Notes: generated by a model not told the origin, from the sequence alone. 64,000 bases of DNA from Turbatrix aceti (GCA_963969345.1 OZ017770.1:9433246-9497245), one strand, 5' to 3'; positions 43,418 to 54,053 are shown, numbered from the stretch's first letter. Made by a program: numbers and translations.

Positions 43418-44572
43418 TTATTCATCGGTTTTCAAAAAGCTCAGATCTAACGGCCTCTCCGACACGATGACTGCCGTTGCGGTAGCGAGCTGCGAAGAGA
43501 AGATGGCAGGTGTGGAGGTCGAAAAGGTGGCATTCGCATCGGCGTTGTTATCTGTGATCGCAGGCATGAGCACGCTGCCAATTGGCGCGACATCAGGAGC
43601 ACTAAAAATTAAAATAATGAAAATTTGAAAGCAGATAGATCATATAATTTCAAAGTTACGACAAAGATAAGGAATTCGAAAAAGTAAACATCCACACTGT
43701 GGAATCGACTGCGATATGCTAGGAAATAACCACCACTCTATTATAAATATGTATAGTATGTCAAAAAGCCAAAAAAAACAGCGAGACGTCCAGGAGTGCA
43801 AATCAATAAACGCCACCGCTCACGGTGAGTTCAAAACGTAAAAAACAGTATTATGCAGGTGACCAGCACGCGTACGTTTGCGTAAACGTGTGCTCCAAAA
43901 AAACATGATTCAATTCAAATTGATAGGCACTGCACAAAATATGTAAATTCTACCCCAGGAACAAGAATAATGACATAGCTAGTATATTATTGCAAAAAAA
44001 CACAAAACACTTACTTGGTCGCCTCGCGGCTGTCCAGTGGATTGCCGGGGTACTCGTTGGCGAGAGCAAGGGAAAGAGTTGTGCTATCCTTCTTGCGGGC
44101 CAAGGTGAGCGAATGTTTGAGCGAACGCAGGCAGGAGAAATTGACGCCGGCGGTCATCAGGGTAGATGCCATGTCGATAAGGAATTGCCTCGAAATATCT
44201 GGGAATCGAATGGCCGCACATTTGAGCTGCCACTGAAAAAGTATGTAATTTCTATAAAAACCCGCTCCAAAGACTAAAAAAGGCAGCTAAATATGTACCA
44301 ACCTGCATGAACTCCAGTTCAGCTGCTACGTGGTCGGGGTCGTGATTGTGTGATCCGGTTCTTGCCACGATGCTGCAACCGTCCCAGGAAGCAACGCGAC
44401 CCTTGCATTTTTTACGATTGGAATACTTGCAAAGCCATGTCGTCGAAATTTTTGGAGTTTTTCCCTTTCTTTGGATGTTGTAGCTATATCCGTCAAAAAG
44501 AAGTTTAGGGTTTCCCTTCTGAGAAGTCAGCGAGTTCGCGACGAAAGGGTTGTATTTGCGAATAGTAAACAT
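43418..44572 (-). CDS. FLYWCH-type zinc finger protein 1
   Basis: Three exons: 44572-44303, 44232-44015 (acceptor tactttttcag) and 43601-43418 (acceptor aatttttag, stop TAA). The phases fit and give 223 residues. Residues 18-80 form a FLYWCH finger: an F..Y....Y part (LLFDGYSYN), W-x-C (TWLCKY), a second Cys (KKCKG) and H-x-H (SHNHDP). FLYWCH fingers bind DNA, and nematode members act as transcription regulators. The rest is a helical region without known domain, ending RPLDLSFLKTDE. A gctttttcag acceptor lies 29 bases before the ATG, fitting trans-splicing. A paralogue lies at 49057-49705 on the same strand, with a young LTR element between the two. Confidence 0.85.
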
Positions 44573-44767
44573 ATCTTGTTTACGACGACGTAATACTGAA
44601 AAAGCACGTCGTCGTAAACATTGCCAACCACGTTTGCTTCATTCATTAAGTCCGTCAACGCGCAGTTTCCATAAACGACCGATAAACGCGTAAAAACGCC
44701 GACAAGTCAGCCACAAGCATCACACCAAAATAACCCCCTATAAACAACAAATCAATAACAATAATAC
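44573..44767. other. Upstream region of FLYWCH gene 1
   Basis: A tgtttacgacgacgt / acgtcgtcgtaaaca inverted repeat overlaps the start (44573-44627) and could form a hairpin over the acceptor. No promoter element is identified. Confidence 0.4.
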
Positions 44768-45056
44768 TATAACTCTGGTCGTGATTCCAGTGCTATCTCT
44801 GTACCCCACTTTAGTGTTCGCCACGTATCCAACTCTTGATTACGATTACATGTTTATTACGCATCATGAGGAAGGGAAGGAGAGGGCCAAACGGAGAGAG
44901 AGAGAAGAAGAGAGGGAGTCCCGGCCTCAACCGGTCTTTGGCTGAGGCCCAGTCCAGACTGCCGCGACGTGTCTCCACGCCGCGAGCGCTCGCCTATTTT
45001 GCAAGGCGGGGTTAGAAATGAGGGGCTGGCTAAAGGGGTCTTCCACTGGGGTTACA
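44768..45056 (-). repeat. 3' LTR (left) of the minus-strand LTR element
   Basis: On the minus strand it starts TGTAACCCCAG and ends GAGTTATA. It contains a gagagagagagaagaagagag tract. The polypurine tract ggtggggtaga (45057-45067 on the minus strand) lies immediately upstream. Confidence 0.92.
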
Positions 45057-45262
45057 TCTACCCCACCGGCAGAAAATACACTTCCCCTGAAGTGTAAAAT
45101 AGGGACATAAAAAAAAAACCATTACGAGGGTGATTATCGCGTTGTCGGCAGGAGACGATGCTTAGGGTCACCGGATGTTTTGACGATCGGGGGAGAGCGA
45201 GTGACGGCGCCTGAGGATGGGTGATGTTTTGGCAATTTGGCGCTTCGTTGTCGAAGTGGGCG

Positions 45263-45270
45263 TATAAAAG
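45263..45270 (+). promoter_or_regulatory. TATA box of the antisense gene
   Basis: TATAAAAG, with an initiator-like TCAATC 30 bases downstream (45293) and the first ATG at 45318. The spacing is that of a standard pol II core promoter on the plus strand, opposite to the host element. Confidence 0.65.
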
Positions 45271-45317
45271 AAGCTCCGAGTTGAGTAGTGTCTCAATCAC
45301 TTTACAAGTTTCTTGGG

Positions 45318-45749
45318 ATGAATGCTACTGGTGTTGCTACCGAGCCTTTGCGCCCATTTCGGCACATGGTGGGTCCGCTTCGAGTATGACGATGTCCACA
45401 TCGTTTTTGTTTCTAGCGGTTCCTGTCGACTGAGTGTCTGGATATCGAGTGTCCGGACACTTACAGCTGTGTGCGGCCATACCGCCACATCCGTCCCATT
45501 TTCTGTTGGCCGGATGGTCTGCCGCCGGATATGGGTCGTCACTCTCCCGTGATGGAAGTCGAGACCATCGTCATCATCGGGTTGTCCCTGATCATCCTGG
45601 CTCTTCTGATCTCGATCATTTGTCTCGTACGTCGTCGTGAATGCCGTTGCGATCGTCCGCTCGCCACTGGCGGGCAGTCGTTTCCTCGATGCTGTTCCTC
45701 TCTCTGTTATGGGGCCGTGCGTTTCTCCTTCAGCCAACCAAGATGGTGA
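45318..45749 (+). CDS. Small single-pass membrane protein, antisense inside the LTR element
   Basis: Exon 1 starts at ATG 45318 or 45322. Exon 2 starts after a strong acceptor tttttgtttctag (ends 45416) and runs to TGA at 45749. From 45318, donor gtgggt (exon end 45368) is in phase. From 45322, a weaker donor gtccgc (exon end 45372) is in phase and would give a signal-like N-terminus (MLLVLLPSLCAHFGTW). Exon 2 encodes a short Cys-rich segment (TECLDIECPDTYSC), a transmembrane helix (TIVIIGLSLIILALLISIIC) and a basic Cys-rich tail (LVRRRECRC). A TATA box lies upstream and AATAAA downstream, so it looks like a complete small transcription unit. Product length is about 128. I recognise no family; it could be a captured host gene or an antisense regulator. 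Confidence 0.6.
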
Positions 45750-45799
45750 ATGATTTACGAATTGGGTCTATAAAGAGATAACTGTTACAATTAGTTTTT

Positions 45800-45805
45800 A
45801 ATAAA
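45800..45805 (+). terminator. Polyadenylation signal of the antisense gene
   Basis: AATAAA about 50 bases after the stop of the membrane protein ORF, followed by a G/T-containing stretch. Confidence 0.6.
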
Positions 45806-45975
45806 GTTCGATGCTCTATGCGACTGTTCCCCTCATTTAGCATCTCTACTGGGGTAGGGTTTTACCAAAAAAAAAATTTTGTAAAAATTTCAAAAAATAC
45901 AATTAATCATACAAATTAAAAAATTGTTTTTATGGGGTCTGGGAACAGTCGATTATTTTTCCCCGCGCCACGCTG

Positions 45976-46814
45976 TTACCAGCGTGTGCGGAGTGGCAAC
46001 ACATGATCGTCTATGTGTGCCAGGATTTCTTCTTCCTGTACCGCTTTTTCTACCGCTTCGTCCAATGTGGACTCCGCAGTGACTTCTCTTGCCACTCTTC
46101 GTTTTAGTTCAGGCCGAAGTCCGTTGACGAACATTTCTAATGTTAATGTTTGTCTATGGGCATCTTCAAAAGTCGGCGCAGGGTATCTGATCTTCGCTGT
46201 TTCCTTTAGTCTACGCGCGTAGGCTCGAGCCGTCTCCTCCGCCTTTTGTTTGGAGTGCATGGTTCTAATCAACGTTGCCGAGCTTTCTTTAAATTTCTCG
46301 CAGCCTCATCAAGAAATTGGTCCCAAGGAAGACTACCGTCGATGCTGTCAAAAACATCTAGGGCGTCGCCTTTCATACAGGAGCGCATCGTTCTCCGGAT
46401 ACTTGCTGGCGGCAAATTATAGAACTCTGCTAGGGAGTTAAATTCCTTAACAAAGTCTTGAAATGGGGTGCCTGCGTGTGGGCCAGTAAATTTTGGCATT
46501 TCGGCGTAATTTGGTAGCTTACGTGTTTGCGCCCTCATGTTGACTGGGGGGTGTGCTACGCTTTTCCGAGTGGTATTTTTTCTCCAAAAATTTTTGAAAC
46601 CGACCTTGGCTCTGAACTTGAGCTTTCCCAAAGTTGACGTTTTGGGTTTGTATTCCTCGTTGGTCGAGGTGGAGTGGTCACTGTCTCCGTCGGTGTCCTC
46701 TTTGTCCGGCACGGGAGCAGGAGTGGCTGGAGGTGTTTCTTGACGCGCTGGCTTCTGCACACGGTAGGGTGGTTGTTGGCGGTATTGGGTTTTCGACCGT
46801 GTTATCGCTGGCAT
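45976..46814 (-). CDS. Gag of the minus-strand LTR element, split by a -1 frameshift
   Basis: The zero frame starts at ATG 46814 and stops at about 46269. The -1 frame continues to 45976. The first part has a basic Pro/Thr-rich N-terminus and a capsid start (MPKFTGPHAGTPFQDFVKEF, then DALDVFDSIDGSLPWDQFLD). The second part continues the same capsid fold (MHSKQKAEETARAYARRLKE, LEMFVNGLRPELKRRVARE). The frames meet at the heptamer A_AAT_TTA (46296-46290, minus strand), a canonical -1 slippery pattern in the correct zero-frame register. No zinc knuckle is seen. Either programmed frameshifting or a one-base deletion could explain the break. Confidence 0.75.
46290..46296 (-). promoter_or_regulatory. 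Putative -1 ribosomal slippery site
   Basis: Minus strand A AAT TTA, read AGA-AAT-TTA in the gag zero frame. After a -1 slip the next codons are AAA GAA AGC, which is the frame of the second capsid half. The zero frame ends about eight codons later. Confidence 0.5.
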
Positions 46815-47527
46815 TAGAGTCTGGGACTGAGGATCTCTTCTCTCTTCCCTCTTTTTCTACATTTTTCCTATGGTAACTCCTCCCCAATGTTTTCTGGTCG
46901 CTAGTTGTTCTATTCCTAGAACTTCTTCTGTTTCGCTTCAGTTGTCACATTTTTCCTTTTTTTCGTCGAAAGATGTGCCTCGCTGCCTCGGAGATAATTG
47001 CTGCTCGGCTTCGACAACTGCCTTTACTATTCTAGGCCGTCACTTTTCGTTCCAGCCTTCGCCCCTGGAGTATTCAATTATGTATTCTTCCCTGTGGAGA
47101 ACAAAATTTGGCCGAAAATTGTTCTCTCTACGCAAACAGACGTCTCCCCTTTTTACTCTCGGTGCTCGGGGACAGAAATAATTTGTTTCCGCCTGAAAGG
47201 ATTTTTCCCTTCTGCTAGAGCATGTGGCACCGAGTCGAACCTCAAAGTCATCCATTCCCGTGACGGCTGTCACTTCGGAGATGTAATAGGGGCTTACGGG
47301 TTCTAACAGTTAACAAAAATAGTTACATCCCATGCAGGAGCTCGTCCCTGCATACTTGAACGACTAAAATAACAATTGCCATCACAATGAGCACTGTCCC
47401 GCAAAAATAAAATAAATATCGGCAATATGGGGTATCTGCGTGAGGGTTATGGTTTGGACAAAAGAAGCTAACATTCAGTTCTGTGCGACTAATGAAATTG
47501 GAATACATGGTTGGTAGGACCTCCATC
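46815..47527 (-). other. Leader of the LTR element, with primer-binding site
   Basis: TGGAGGTCCTACCAACC begins two bases after the right LTR on the minus strand (about 47525-47509) and starts with the TGG expected of a tRNA primer-binding site. A 77-codon ORF at 47273-47040 has no ATG in good context and is not recognised. Confidence 0.6.
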
Positions 47528-47816
47528 TATAACTCTGGTCGTGACTCCAGTGCTATCTCTGTACCCCACTTTAGTGTTCGCCACGTATCCAACTCTTGAT
47601 TACGATTACATGTTTATTACGCATCATGAGGAAGGGAAGGAGAGGGCCAAACGGAGAGAGAGAGAAGAAGAGAGGGAGTCCCGGCCTCAACCGGTCTTTG
47701 GCTGAGGCCCAGTCCAGACTGCCGCGACGTGTCTCCACGCCGCGAGCGCTCGCCTATTTTGCAAGGCGGGGTTAGAAATGAGGGGCTGGCTAAAGGGGTC
47801 TTCCACTGGGGTTACA
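47528..47816 (-). repeat. 5' LTR (right) of the minus-strand LTR element
   Basis: 289 bp, the same as the left LTR. It drives the minus strand. The host duplication ATAC follows at 47817-47820. Confidence 0.92.
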
Positions 47817-48224
47817 ATACATATATACAAAAAGAAATAAAAAGTTGAGTTAACCGAATGGCAAGAAAGGAACACAAATGCAGGCTGAATGCTGCAAAAA
47901 CAAAGACATTTTTTGCAATACACACATAACTTCCATTAAAGTACATTTTTTTTTGCAGAAATTCGAGTCAAATTGTAAATATAACACATGTAAGCATAAG
48001 GTAGGAAACTGCATCAAACTTTATTCACGGGTGAGAAGACAAAACTATGCAAAGTTCAAAGACGACAGTGATTACCAAAAACAATGTCTTAGACAGTTAC
48101 TAAATTCGCGTCCAAAAAAAATCAATGGTAAAAAGGCGCGAATTCAAAAAATGAATGAGTGCGCAGTACAATTTTTTTTATAAAAGCGCACACTTTTTTT
48201 TGCAATGTGGAATTCAGAAAAACA

Positions 48225-48365
48225 CTGTTGTCGGTTCCGGTTCGGGGGGCATCTCCGTTGTCACCGTAACGTGTTTGGCAGCCTGCAGACGGGCAGCGCC
48301 CTTCTCGAGTTTGGCCATACCTTCATCCGTTTTGGACTGACCCGGCTTTTGCTGTTGCCTGCGCG
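48225..48365 (-). pseudogene. TAF9-like gene fragment
   Basis: Encodes KPGQSKTDEGMAKLEKGAAR and AAKHVTVTTEMP, very close to residues 13-48 of the gene at 55040-55637 (KPGQSKMEDAMAKLEKGAAR). The rest of the histone fold is missing and the frame leaves the similarity abruptly. It is a partial duplicate, not an intact gene. Confidence 0.7.
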
Positions 48366-48419
48366 CTTTACTCGGCCAAATCGTCTTTAACACGATTTTC
48401 TGCCTCACAATCGTTCTTT

Positions 48420-49056
48420 TGCTTTACTCGATTTTTTTTCTCGTTGGTTATTTTTTTATAGTACATACATGGTGCACCAGATTAATGAAGATTTTTGGTT
48501 CTCTAATGTGCAAAAGGTGATTTTTCTCTGACATTTGGTTTACACTACACGACCACTCAGAAACGGGGTGCATACGAATTGATAAAAAAAAATGAACATC
48601 TGCCTCCGCTGGTTTTAGTTACTCAGATAGTTTACATACTATCTGATTTACAGCCTTCGTTAAAGACCGGCTTAATTTTTGAAAGCGTCTAGGATTCAGA
48701 ACCAATTTTTGTTATAATTTTTCTTTCATGTCAACAGTACTATAAAAATTGCGGCTGGCTGCTAGGAAAGCAGGCTGGACCAGCTGGTTGGGGAATATAA
48801 CAACTGAGGCGCACATCCATCCATAAAGAAGAGTGGAAGGGGTTTAGTCCCTACTCGCAGAAGAAATTACTGTGAACGCGCTGTTACGACAAAAGCAAAA
48901 AATGCAAATTGAACGTATTAAAAAAATTTTTGGCGCACAAAAATATAACCGTGATGTTCTCCTCTCCTGGAACAGGTTCCCCGGTGTCATAATATATGCC
49001 AATGTGAAAAAATAAATTATTTTACATAATTGGTGAAAAAAAACAATGTTATCAGG
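48420..49056. other. Intergenic, no gene recognised
   Basis: AT-rich. 48720-48840 (ccagctggttggggaatata...catccatccat) faintly resembles module C. No ORF with support. Confidence 0.4.
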
Positions 49057-49705
49057 TTAAATGTTGAAAGAGGTCAAGTCCAGCGGCTTGACCTCACCGA
49101 TGACAGCGGTTGCCGTGGCAAACCAGTGGCGAGGAGGAGACAAGACGATCGGGTCGCCGTTGAGCAGAGGCGAGGCCACGTCGACCAGATTGTTGGAATT
49201 AGCCTCGGCGTTGGTCAGGAGAGATTCATGACGGGCGGCTTCAAGCGACGTGTAAAGCTCAAAAGGGTTGAGAAAATATATTCCAAGATTCATGACGCTT
49301 TGAGCAGCGTTGATCAGGACGTTGAGGGGAACGTCGGGGAAGTCGATTGCAGCATTGGTCAACTGGTACTGAAAAAGTAATTTTTATACATAAAATCTCG
49401 ATACGAATACTAAAAAAACAGCAGCTAACCGTCATAAACTCCAGTTCTGCTGCTTCGTGGTCGGCGGCATGGTTGTGATCATTATCATCCGTAGAAATGG
49501 AGTACAATCCGTCATACGTCGTCTTGACAAAGCCTTTGCACTGGATGCGATTCTTTGAACGGGCACATCGCCATATTTTGAGATTCATCTCCCGGGAAAA
49601 CTTGTTAAGGTTGAAGATGTGTCCTCTGAAGATAAGTTTTTTTTTTCCGTCTCGGGATTTGATAACCTGGATCTTGAAGGGATCGTATTTCATTATGCGC
49701 TGCAT
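49057..49705 (-). CDS. FLYWCH-type zinc finger protein 2
   Basis: Two exons: 49705-49430 (donor gttagc) and 49368-49057 (acceptor ctttttcag, stop TAA), giving 195 residues in phase 0. The finger has KLIFRGHIFNLN, W-x-C (IWRCAR), C (IQCKG) and H-x-H (DHNHAAD). The tail is homologous to that of the gene at 43418-44572 (compare FATATAVIGEVKPLDLTSF with LATATAVIVSERPLDLSFL), although the intron that splits it there is absent here. An acceptor attgcag directly precedes the ATG, fitting trans-splicing. It is a probable DNA-binding regulator by family. Confidence 0.85.
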
Positions 49706-50410
49706 CCTGCAATATCACGTTGTACTATTTTGACAACAAAAGGGAAGGAAATGGCTGATAAACATTTTAAAATCCAAACAAATGATTCAAAAACACGGAA
49801 AATTTATATTTTTCAAGAAATACAACAACTTTTTAAAAAAGCGCACACGATTTTGAGAGCCTTATCAATCACAGTACTGCTCACATCGGCAGAAGAGTCA
49901 TGCCCCTTTAAAAATTGCTCATAATCACAAAGCAGGAGCAAGAGCGTAGTTCGGCCACCCAGCTTTGGCAAATTTGCGGTCGCGCCCTCAATCTTGTTTT
50001 TTTTATAAGGGCACTACAAATAATTGCAAAAATAAATATTACCCTGATGGATATGTAACAGAACACACAATCGCTGGCTATCACCACACCCCCCCCCCCC
50101 CATTAAACGGTCTAGCTGTTATGATGGCTCGGAGGTTCAAGGACAAAGCAAACAGCAGAAGGACTACCGACTAACGAAGCACTCCACAACATGCTTTTCC
50201 TCTACCGATCCACGCTAACAATACCTGAAGGACTATCACCTGCCGAATTTACATTAGTGTTGTGTAAGCAAACCACTGTTTTTATGCCCATAATTATGCG
50301 TGATTGGAAATAACAGAGAGATTCATTGATAGAAGTTTTGGCAAAGAGTCCTAAAGAATACACGCTTTATGCTTTACGTGCTTGATATTTTTTCTTTGGA
50401 TTCAACGACA
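49706..50410. other. Intergenic with a C-run and an integrase relic
   Basis: A run of about 14 C at 50087-50100 is followed by retroelement sequence (see next entry). Otherwise AT-rich with no gene. Confidence 0.5.
50170..50268 (+). pseudogene. LTR-retroelement integrase fragment
   Basis: Encodes TNEALHNMLFLYRSTLTIPE then GLSPAEFTLV, the stretch after the catalytic Glu of Ty3/gypsy integrases (usual form: YR.T.H..TG.SPAELLFGR). Only about 33 codons are left, with stops on both sides. Confidence 0.7.
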
Positions 50411-51162
50411 ATGGATAATCCTGACGAGCGTCGTCAAGCTGCACTTGCGCCAACATCATCGCCGCCGTCACCGTTAGCGATGCAAACGGCAACGCCGGCA
50501 CGAGCGACAACGCAGGCACAAGCTGCAACGCCCACACGAGCGTCAGCGTATGCACGAATTGTCTCAGCATTGACACGAGTTTCATCGTCAGCGCGAGCAT
50601 CAGCGCCGTTGGCTGCGTTACCTTCGATGGATGACTTATTTGCGACTGTAGTTGCAGAAATGCCCAATCGTGCTATCCGGATTGTTCGATCTGGATCGAA
50701 ACCTGATGGTGTACCGAAGCGAGTGCCTTTTCAAGAGCTTCCAATCTTCGCCGGCTTCCCAAACAGAGACATTCGGTGAGTATTTTGTCTTTTGCGATCA
50801 CAATGTATTTGGACCTTCGGTACTCAAAATATTTTTTTGCGATGCTATAGGAAAATTACCTTCCCTATGTAATTCAGTTTTGGTTGAATCATGTTTTTTG
50901 GAGTATACGTGCCTGTATGCGGAAATACAGACCAGTTAGTTAGTAGTTGCATTGAATACGATGGTTTACGGAATGCGTAACCTTGTAGGCTTTTTTCGGC
51001 GCAAAAAGCATTCAATTATCGTTAAAAATAGTAAAGTAAGTAAGTAGCTGTTTTGATTTTATTATTTTACCCTTTTGTAGGACTGAGCCTACTCCTTCTC
51101 CACCGCCGAACGTCGACACATCTGATGAGAATGTCAATCCTTCTCGATGGATTTTATACTAG
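50411..51162 (+). CDS. Ala/Pro-rich two-exon protein, function unknown
   Basis: Exon 1 is 50411-50775 (donor CATTCG|gtgagt), exon 2 is 51081-51162 (acceptor cccttttgtag), total 447 bases, 148 residues. The N-terminal 80 residues are low-complexity Ala/Thr/Pro/Ser. Residues 75-120 look folded (MDDLFATVVAEMPNRAIRIV, then PFQELPIFAGFP). The C-terminus is Pro/Asn-rich (TEPTPSPPPNVDTSDENVNP). I recognise no family. A polypyrimidine-rich tattttttctttgga stretch lies upstream of the ATG, but there is no clear acceptor. Confidence 0.6.
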
Positions 51163-52785
51163 CCAACGAAGCAGCCCACGAATGCCGTCATTTTGGTTAC
51201 CACACGATCAACGTTTGTTTGTTTGTTTTTCAACGTATACGCTTTTCTTGTTACTTTTTTTACCTCTTCTTTTTGTTCTCAACTTTAGGTGTTTTTTTAA
51301 ATTTAATTCCCTCATTACTATCTACCAGTGGTTTTGTTTTTTGTTGAGTTTATAATCTATTTTGCTTGAATTTTTTTCATTTTTGGATAACGTTTGTATT
51401 GTCGTGTTTTTATTGTTATTCCTGGACAAAAAAGTAATTGTTTAATTGTATCTTGTGTGTATTGCTTATTGGGACAATTCCAGAGGGGTGTTGCTTATGC
51501 AGTGGATTAGTGCAGCGGGCAAAAACGGATCAGACGACGGTCGGGACTGAAGCTAATGCGGTCATCATGGAAAAAAGCATCTCTGCGTGCTGAAATAGCT
51601 TGTGCATTACTGTTGCGACAATTTATGAGTGTCAGGAAAAATTGCCAGGTGTACCAGCTGACGGGTATTTAGATGCAGGTGCACGCGCGCGTCGACTGAC
51701 TGTGCACCTTTAACAAGTCTTGCTGTCGACGGCTTTGAGTGAAACAAAGATGACTTGAGGTAAACGGTATACGCTAAAATTATGGAGACCGGTTACATCA
51801 TAAATGAGTTTCTTTCTCCTCTTCGACATGACGGTCACGTTGAAAATAAACCTTGTTTTTTTACGCAGGTCCAGTTCGATAGGTATCGAGTTTTCGATTC
51901 CTGAAACGCCGGAAGAACTTCAGGATTTTTTTTTTTAATTTTTTTGTGTTGTTTTTTTTTGCTTTTTTTCTTCGATTGCTTTCATCCTTCCTTTGCTTCT
52001 TCCCTCGCCCCTGCTTTTTCTCCCTTGCACGACTTCCACGGGCATCCAACACACCCACCTCGAACCTGATCTCCAGATACCTCCCCTAGAACCGCGCCTG
52101 TGCGGCACAGTTACCAGTCCGGTTCCTCCGATCAGTCGCAAACACGGGCAAACCACGCACGAAGGCTAACTGCACGGCTGCAGGCGAATACAGAAACACC
52201 TACAGACGCACAACCCGCGTACACGGTTCGCCTGTGAAGGCAAACGTGTTTTCAGCCCGGTGGTTAGCCGAGAATCTAAAGGACAGAAGATTCATTTGAT
52301 TTATACACACAACCGAACACAAAAAGCAAACAAGACCGTCGTTCTTACAAACCATTGATATGATAAGAGACACCAGACGATAAAAAAGTCATAAACACAC
52401 AAGTTGACGCAGACAAAAAATTTCTCTTGTTGCAACCAAAAAAAAAAAACAAACGTGTTATGCGTGCATTTTTATTAATCAATGTACGACATGTAGAAAT
52501 AAAAAAAATGATCCCGTCTTTCATTTTTGCTACTAATATGCTTGTCTTCAATGTTGAGAAGCTGTGCGCTAATAAGCGCCGAACAAGCAGGTGCCCTTTT
52601 TCCAGAACTGAGGGCGTGGTTAGTTATCCTGCTTAGACATAGCACTTTTCTGTCTTCTCTCTTTGCAGCTGACGTGCTCTTATTATTCAGTAATCCATGT
52701 TAGTTGTCATTGAGCGACCACTTTTCGTCGCATCGCTGCATTACAATCGCTTGCAATCGTATTGTCTTTCATCCCCTCGTAAAAT
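51163..52785. other. Long intergenic region, no gene recognised
   Basis: T-rich tracts around 51230-51440 and 51930-51970. 52040-52240 is more GC-rich and could be a retroelement remnant, but I found no diagnostic motif. 52680-52730 repeats a piece found at 42950-43010. Confidence 0.4.
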
Positions 52786-52867
52786 TCAGCGTCCTCGTAA
52801 GATCTGTAAGTTACACAACTTTGTCTAAGTCTGTTTTGCAATCTCATGTCACATACTACTTTTTCAG

Positions 52868-53196
52868 ACGTTCCTACCAAGGAGTACGAGCATCGCCCGA
52901 TCAACAATATTCCTGGCTGTCATTGTCCTGGATGTAACGGCGAAGCATTGACCTGGCACGCCAATAAAAATAAGAAAAAGCAGCCGAGAATGATTCATCA
53001 AGTTTTCCAGCAACTGGACATCAAGGAAGACGATCCTTTCGTGGATTATGAGGGAGAACAACTCGATCATGCCGCCAATGATATTGTAGAACTGGAAGTC
53101 AAGCAAGAAGACCCGTTCTCGGACACTGATGAACATGAACCCCAAAATGTCGTCGAGGAACGCGAAGTCAAACCTGAACCATCTGAGTTTGACTAA
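52868..53196 (+). pseudogene. Duplicated last exon of the PITH-domain gene
   Basis: 329 bases after acceptor ctttttcag, the same length as 60938-60610, with an open frame to TAA and only a few substitutions (for example, CNGEALTW for CHGEALTW, FVDYEGEQ for FMDYDGEQ). The exons upstream are missing (52775 is unrelated), so it cannot make the full protein. Confidence 0.8.
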
Positions 53197-53483
53197 GAGG
53201 AACCAGATGACGACGCTTAGGCAACGTTATGATCCCACTCATCCGCTCTGACTTGATTGACAGTGTTGTTGTTTTTTGTTACTATTTTTTTGTGTTTTTT
53301 GAAGCACGGTTGTTTTTTTGTTACGGTTTACATTGTTTTTACATTGTTGCTCTTCAGTTTAATTAAATGCAAGCAATAATTTGTGAAAAATATGGGATTT
53401 TGAAGGGGGCAAACTCCGGGCCTTAAAAAATTGCATGATACCTCTCAAGAAGTACTACGGCCGGCTAAAACCAAGAAGACCAG

Positions 53484-53753
53484 GTGTCGCAGACAACCGC
53501 CGAGTGCCCTACTATAGCAAGTGCGGAGGCAGCGAACGTGCTAGGCATGCGGAAAGAAAGACCACATCAAACCACAGTGCCAAGAAAGACGAACAATGCT
53601 CCAGCTGGCACCAAACCGAACATGCGGCAAAAACGTGCCAAACAACGCAGTCAACCAATTGACCTGTCTCAATCTTCCACCCGGTATGCTACACCTCAGC
53701 TAGACGACATGTTGCAGGATTTGCGTACTGATTATCTGTGGTCGATTTTATAA
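53484..53753 (+). pseudogene. Gag zinc-knuckle relic, left copy
   Basis: An 89-codon frame is open in both copies (partner 60322-60053). In another frame the right copy encodes a CCHC knuckle (CYACGKKDHIKPQC); here its second codon is a stop (TAC to TAG). It is probably a retroelement gag fragment carried along by the duplication. Confidence 0.45.
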
Positions 53754-54053
53754 GCAGAGGTGACTTCCAGCCCCTGCATTTTTCACAACTGTGTTTGGGT
53801 TTTAATTTATACGATTGCAATCGTATTGCGCATTTGGTAGACGCACCAGCTTATTTCACGATTAAACACGCACCTTTCAAATGGCGGTGATTGCATCCCC
53901 TACTGCGAAGTTCACATTTTTGTCACAAAGAACTACTGTTAACTGCACTAGCGTCTTCAGCAGCAGCAGAATATCACCGGCCGATCATACATATCCTATC
54001 ACCCGAAAAGTCAGTAATGTATGAGACATTTTTTAGTTACCAAAACAAGCGAC

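Larger units (their letters stand above)
44768..47816 (-). mobile_element. Young non-autonomous LTR element carrying an antisense gene
   Basis: LTRs of 289 bp (44768-45056 and 47528-47816) are almost identical (one difference noticed, t/c in gtga(t/c)tcc). They are flanked by a 4-bp duplication ATAC (44764-44767, 47817-47820). Orientation is minus: a primer-binding site follows the right LTR, a polypurine tract precedes the left LTR, and gag is on the minus strand. There is no protease, RT or integrase. In place of pol lies a short gene on the opposite strand (45263-45805). The near-identity of the LTRs implies a recent insertion, helped by enzymes from another element. Confidence 0.9.
52786..53806. 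repeat. Inverted duplication, left copy (partner 59997-61032)
   Basis: About 1.0 kb is repeated in reverse complement at 59997-61032 with few differences. It covers the last intron and last exon of the PITH gene, its 3' flank and a gag-like fragment. The left copy begins inside what is exon 6 of the gene in the right copy, so the right copy is the source. Confidence 0.88.

Noticed and set aside
45297..45737. 146-codon minus-strand ORF in the LTR element
   Set aside because: It starts at a TTG, is a hydrophilic mirror of the antisense membrane-protein exon and has no gag or pol similarity.
52040..52240. GC-richer tract considered as a pol remnant
   Set aside because: No protease, RT or integrase motif could be found in any frame.
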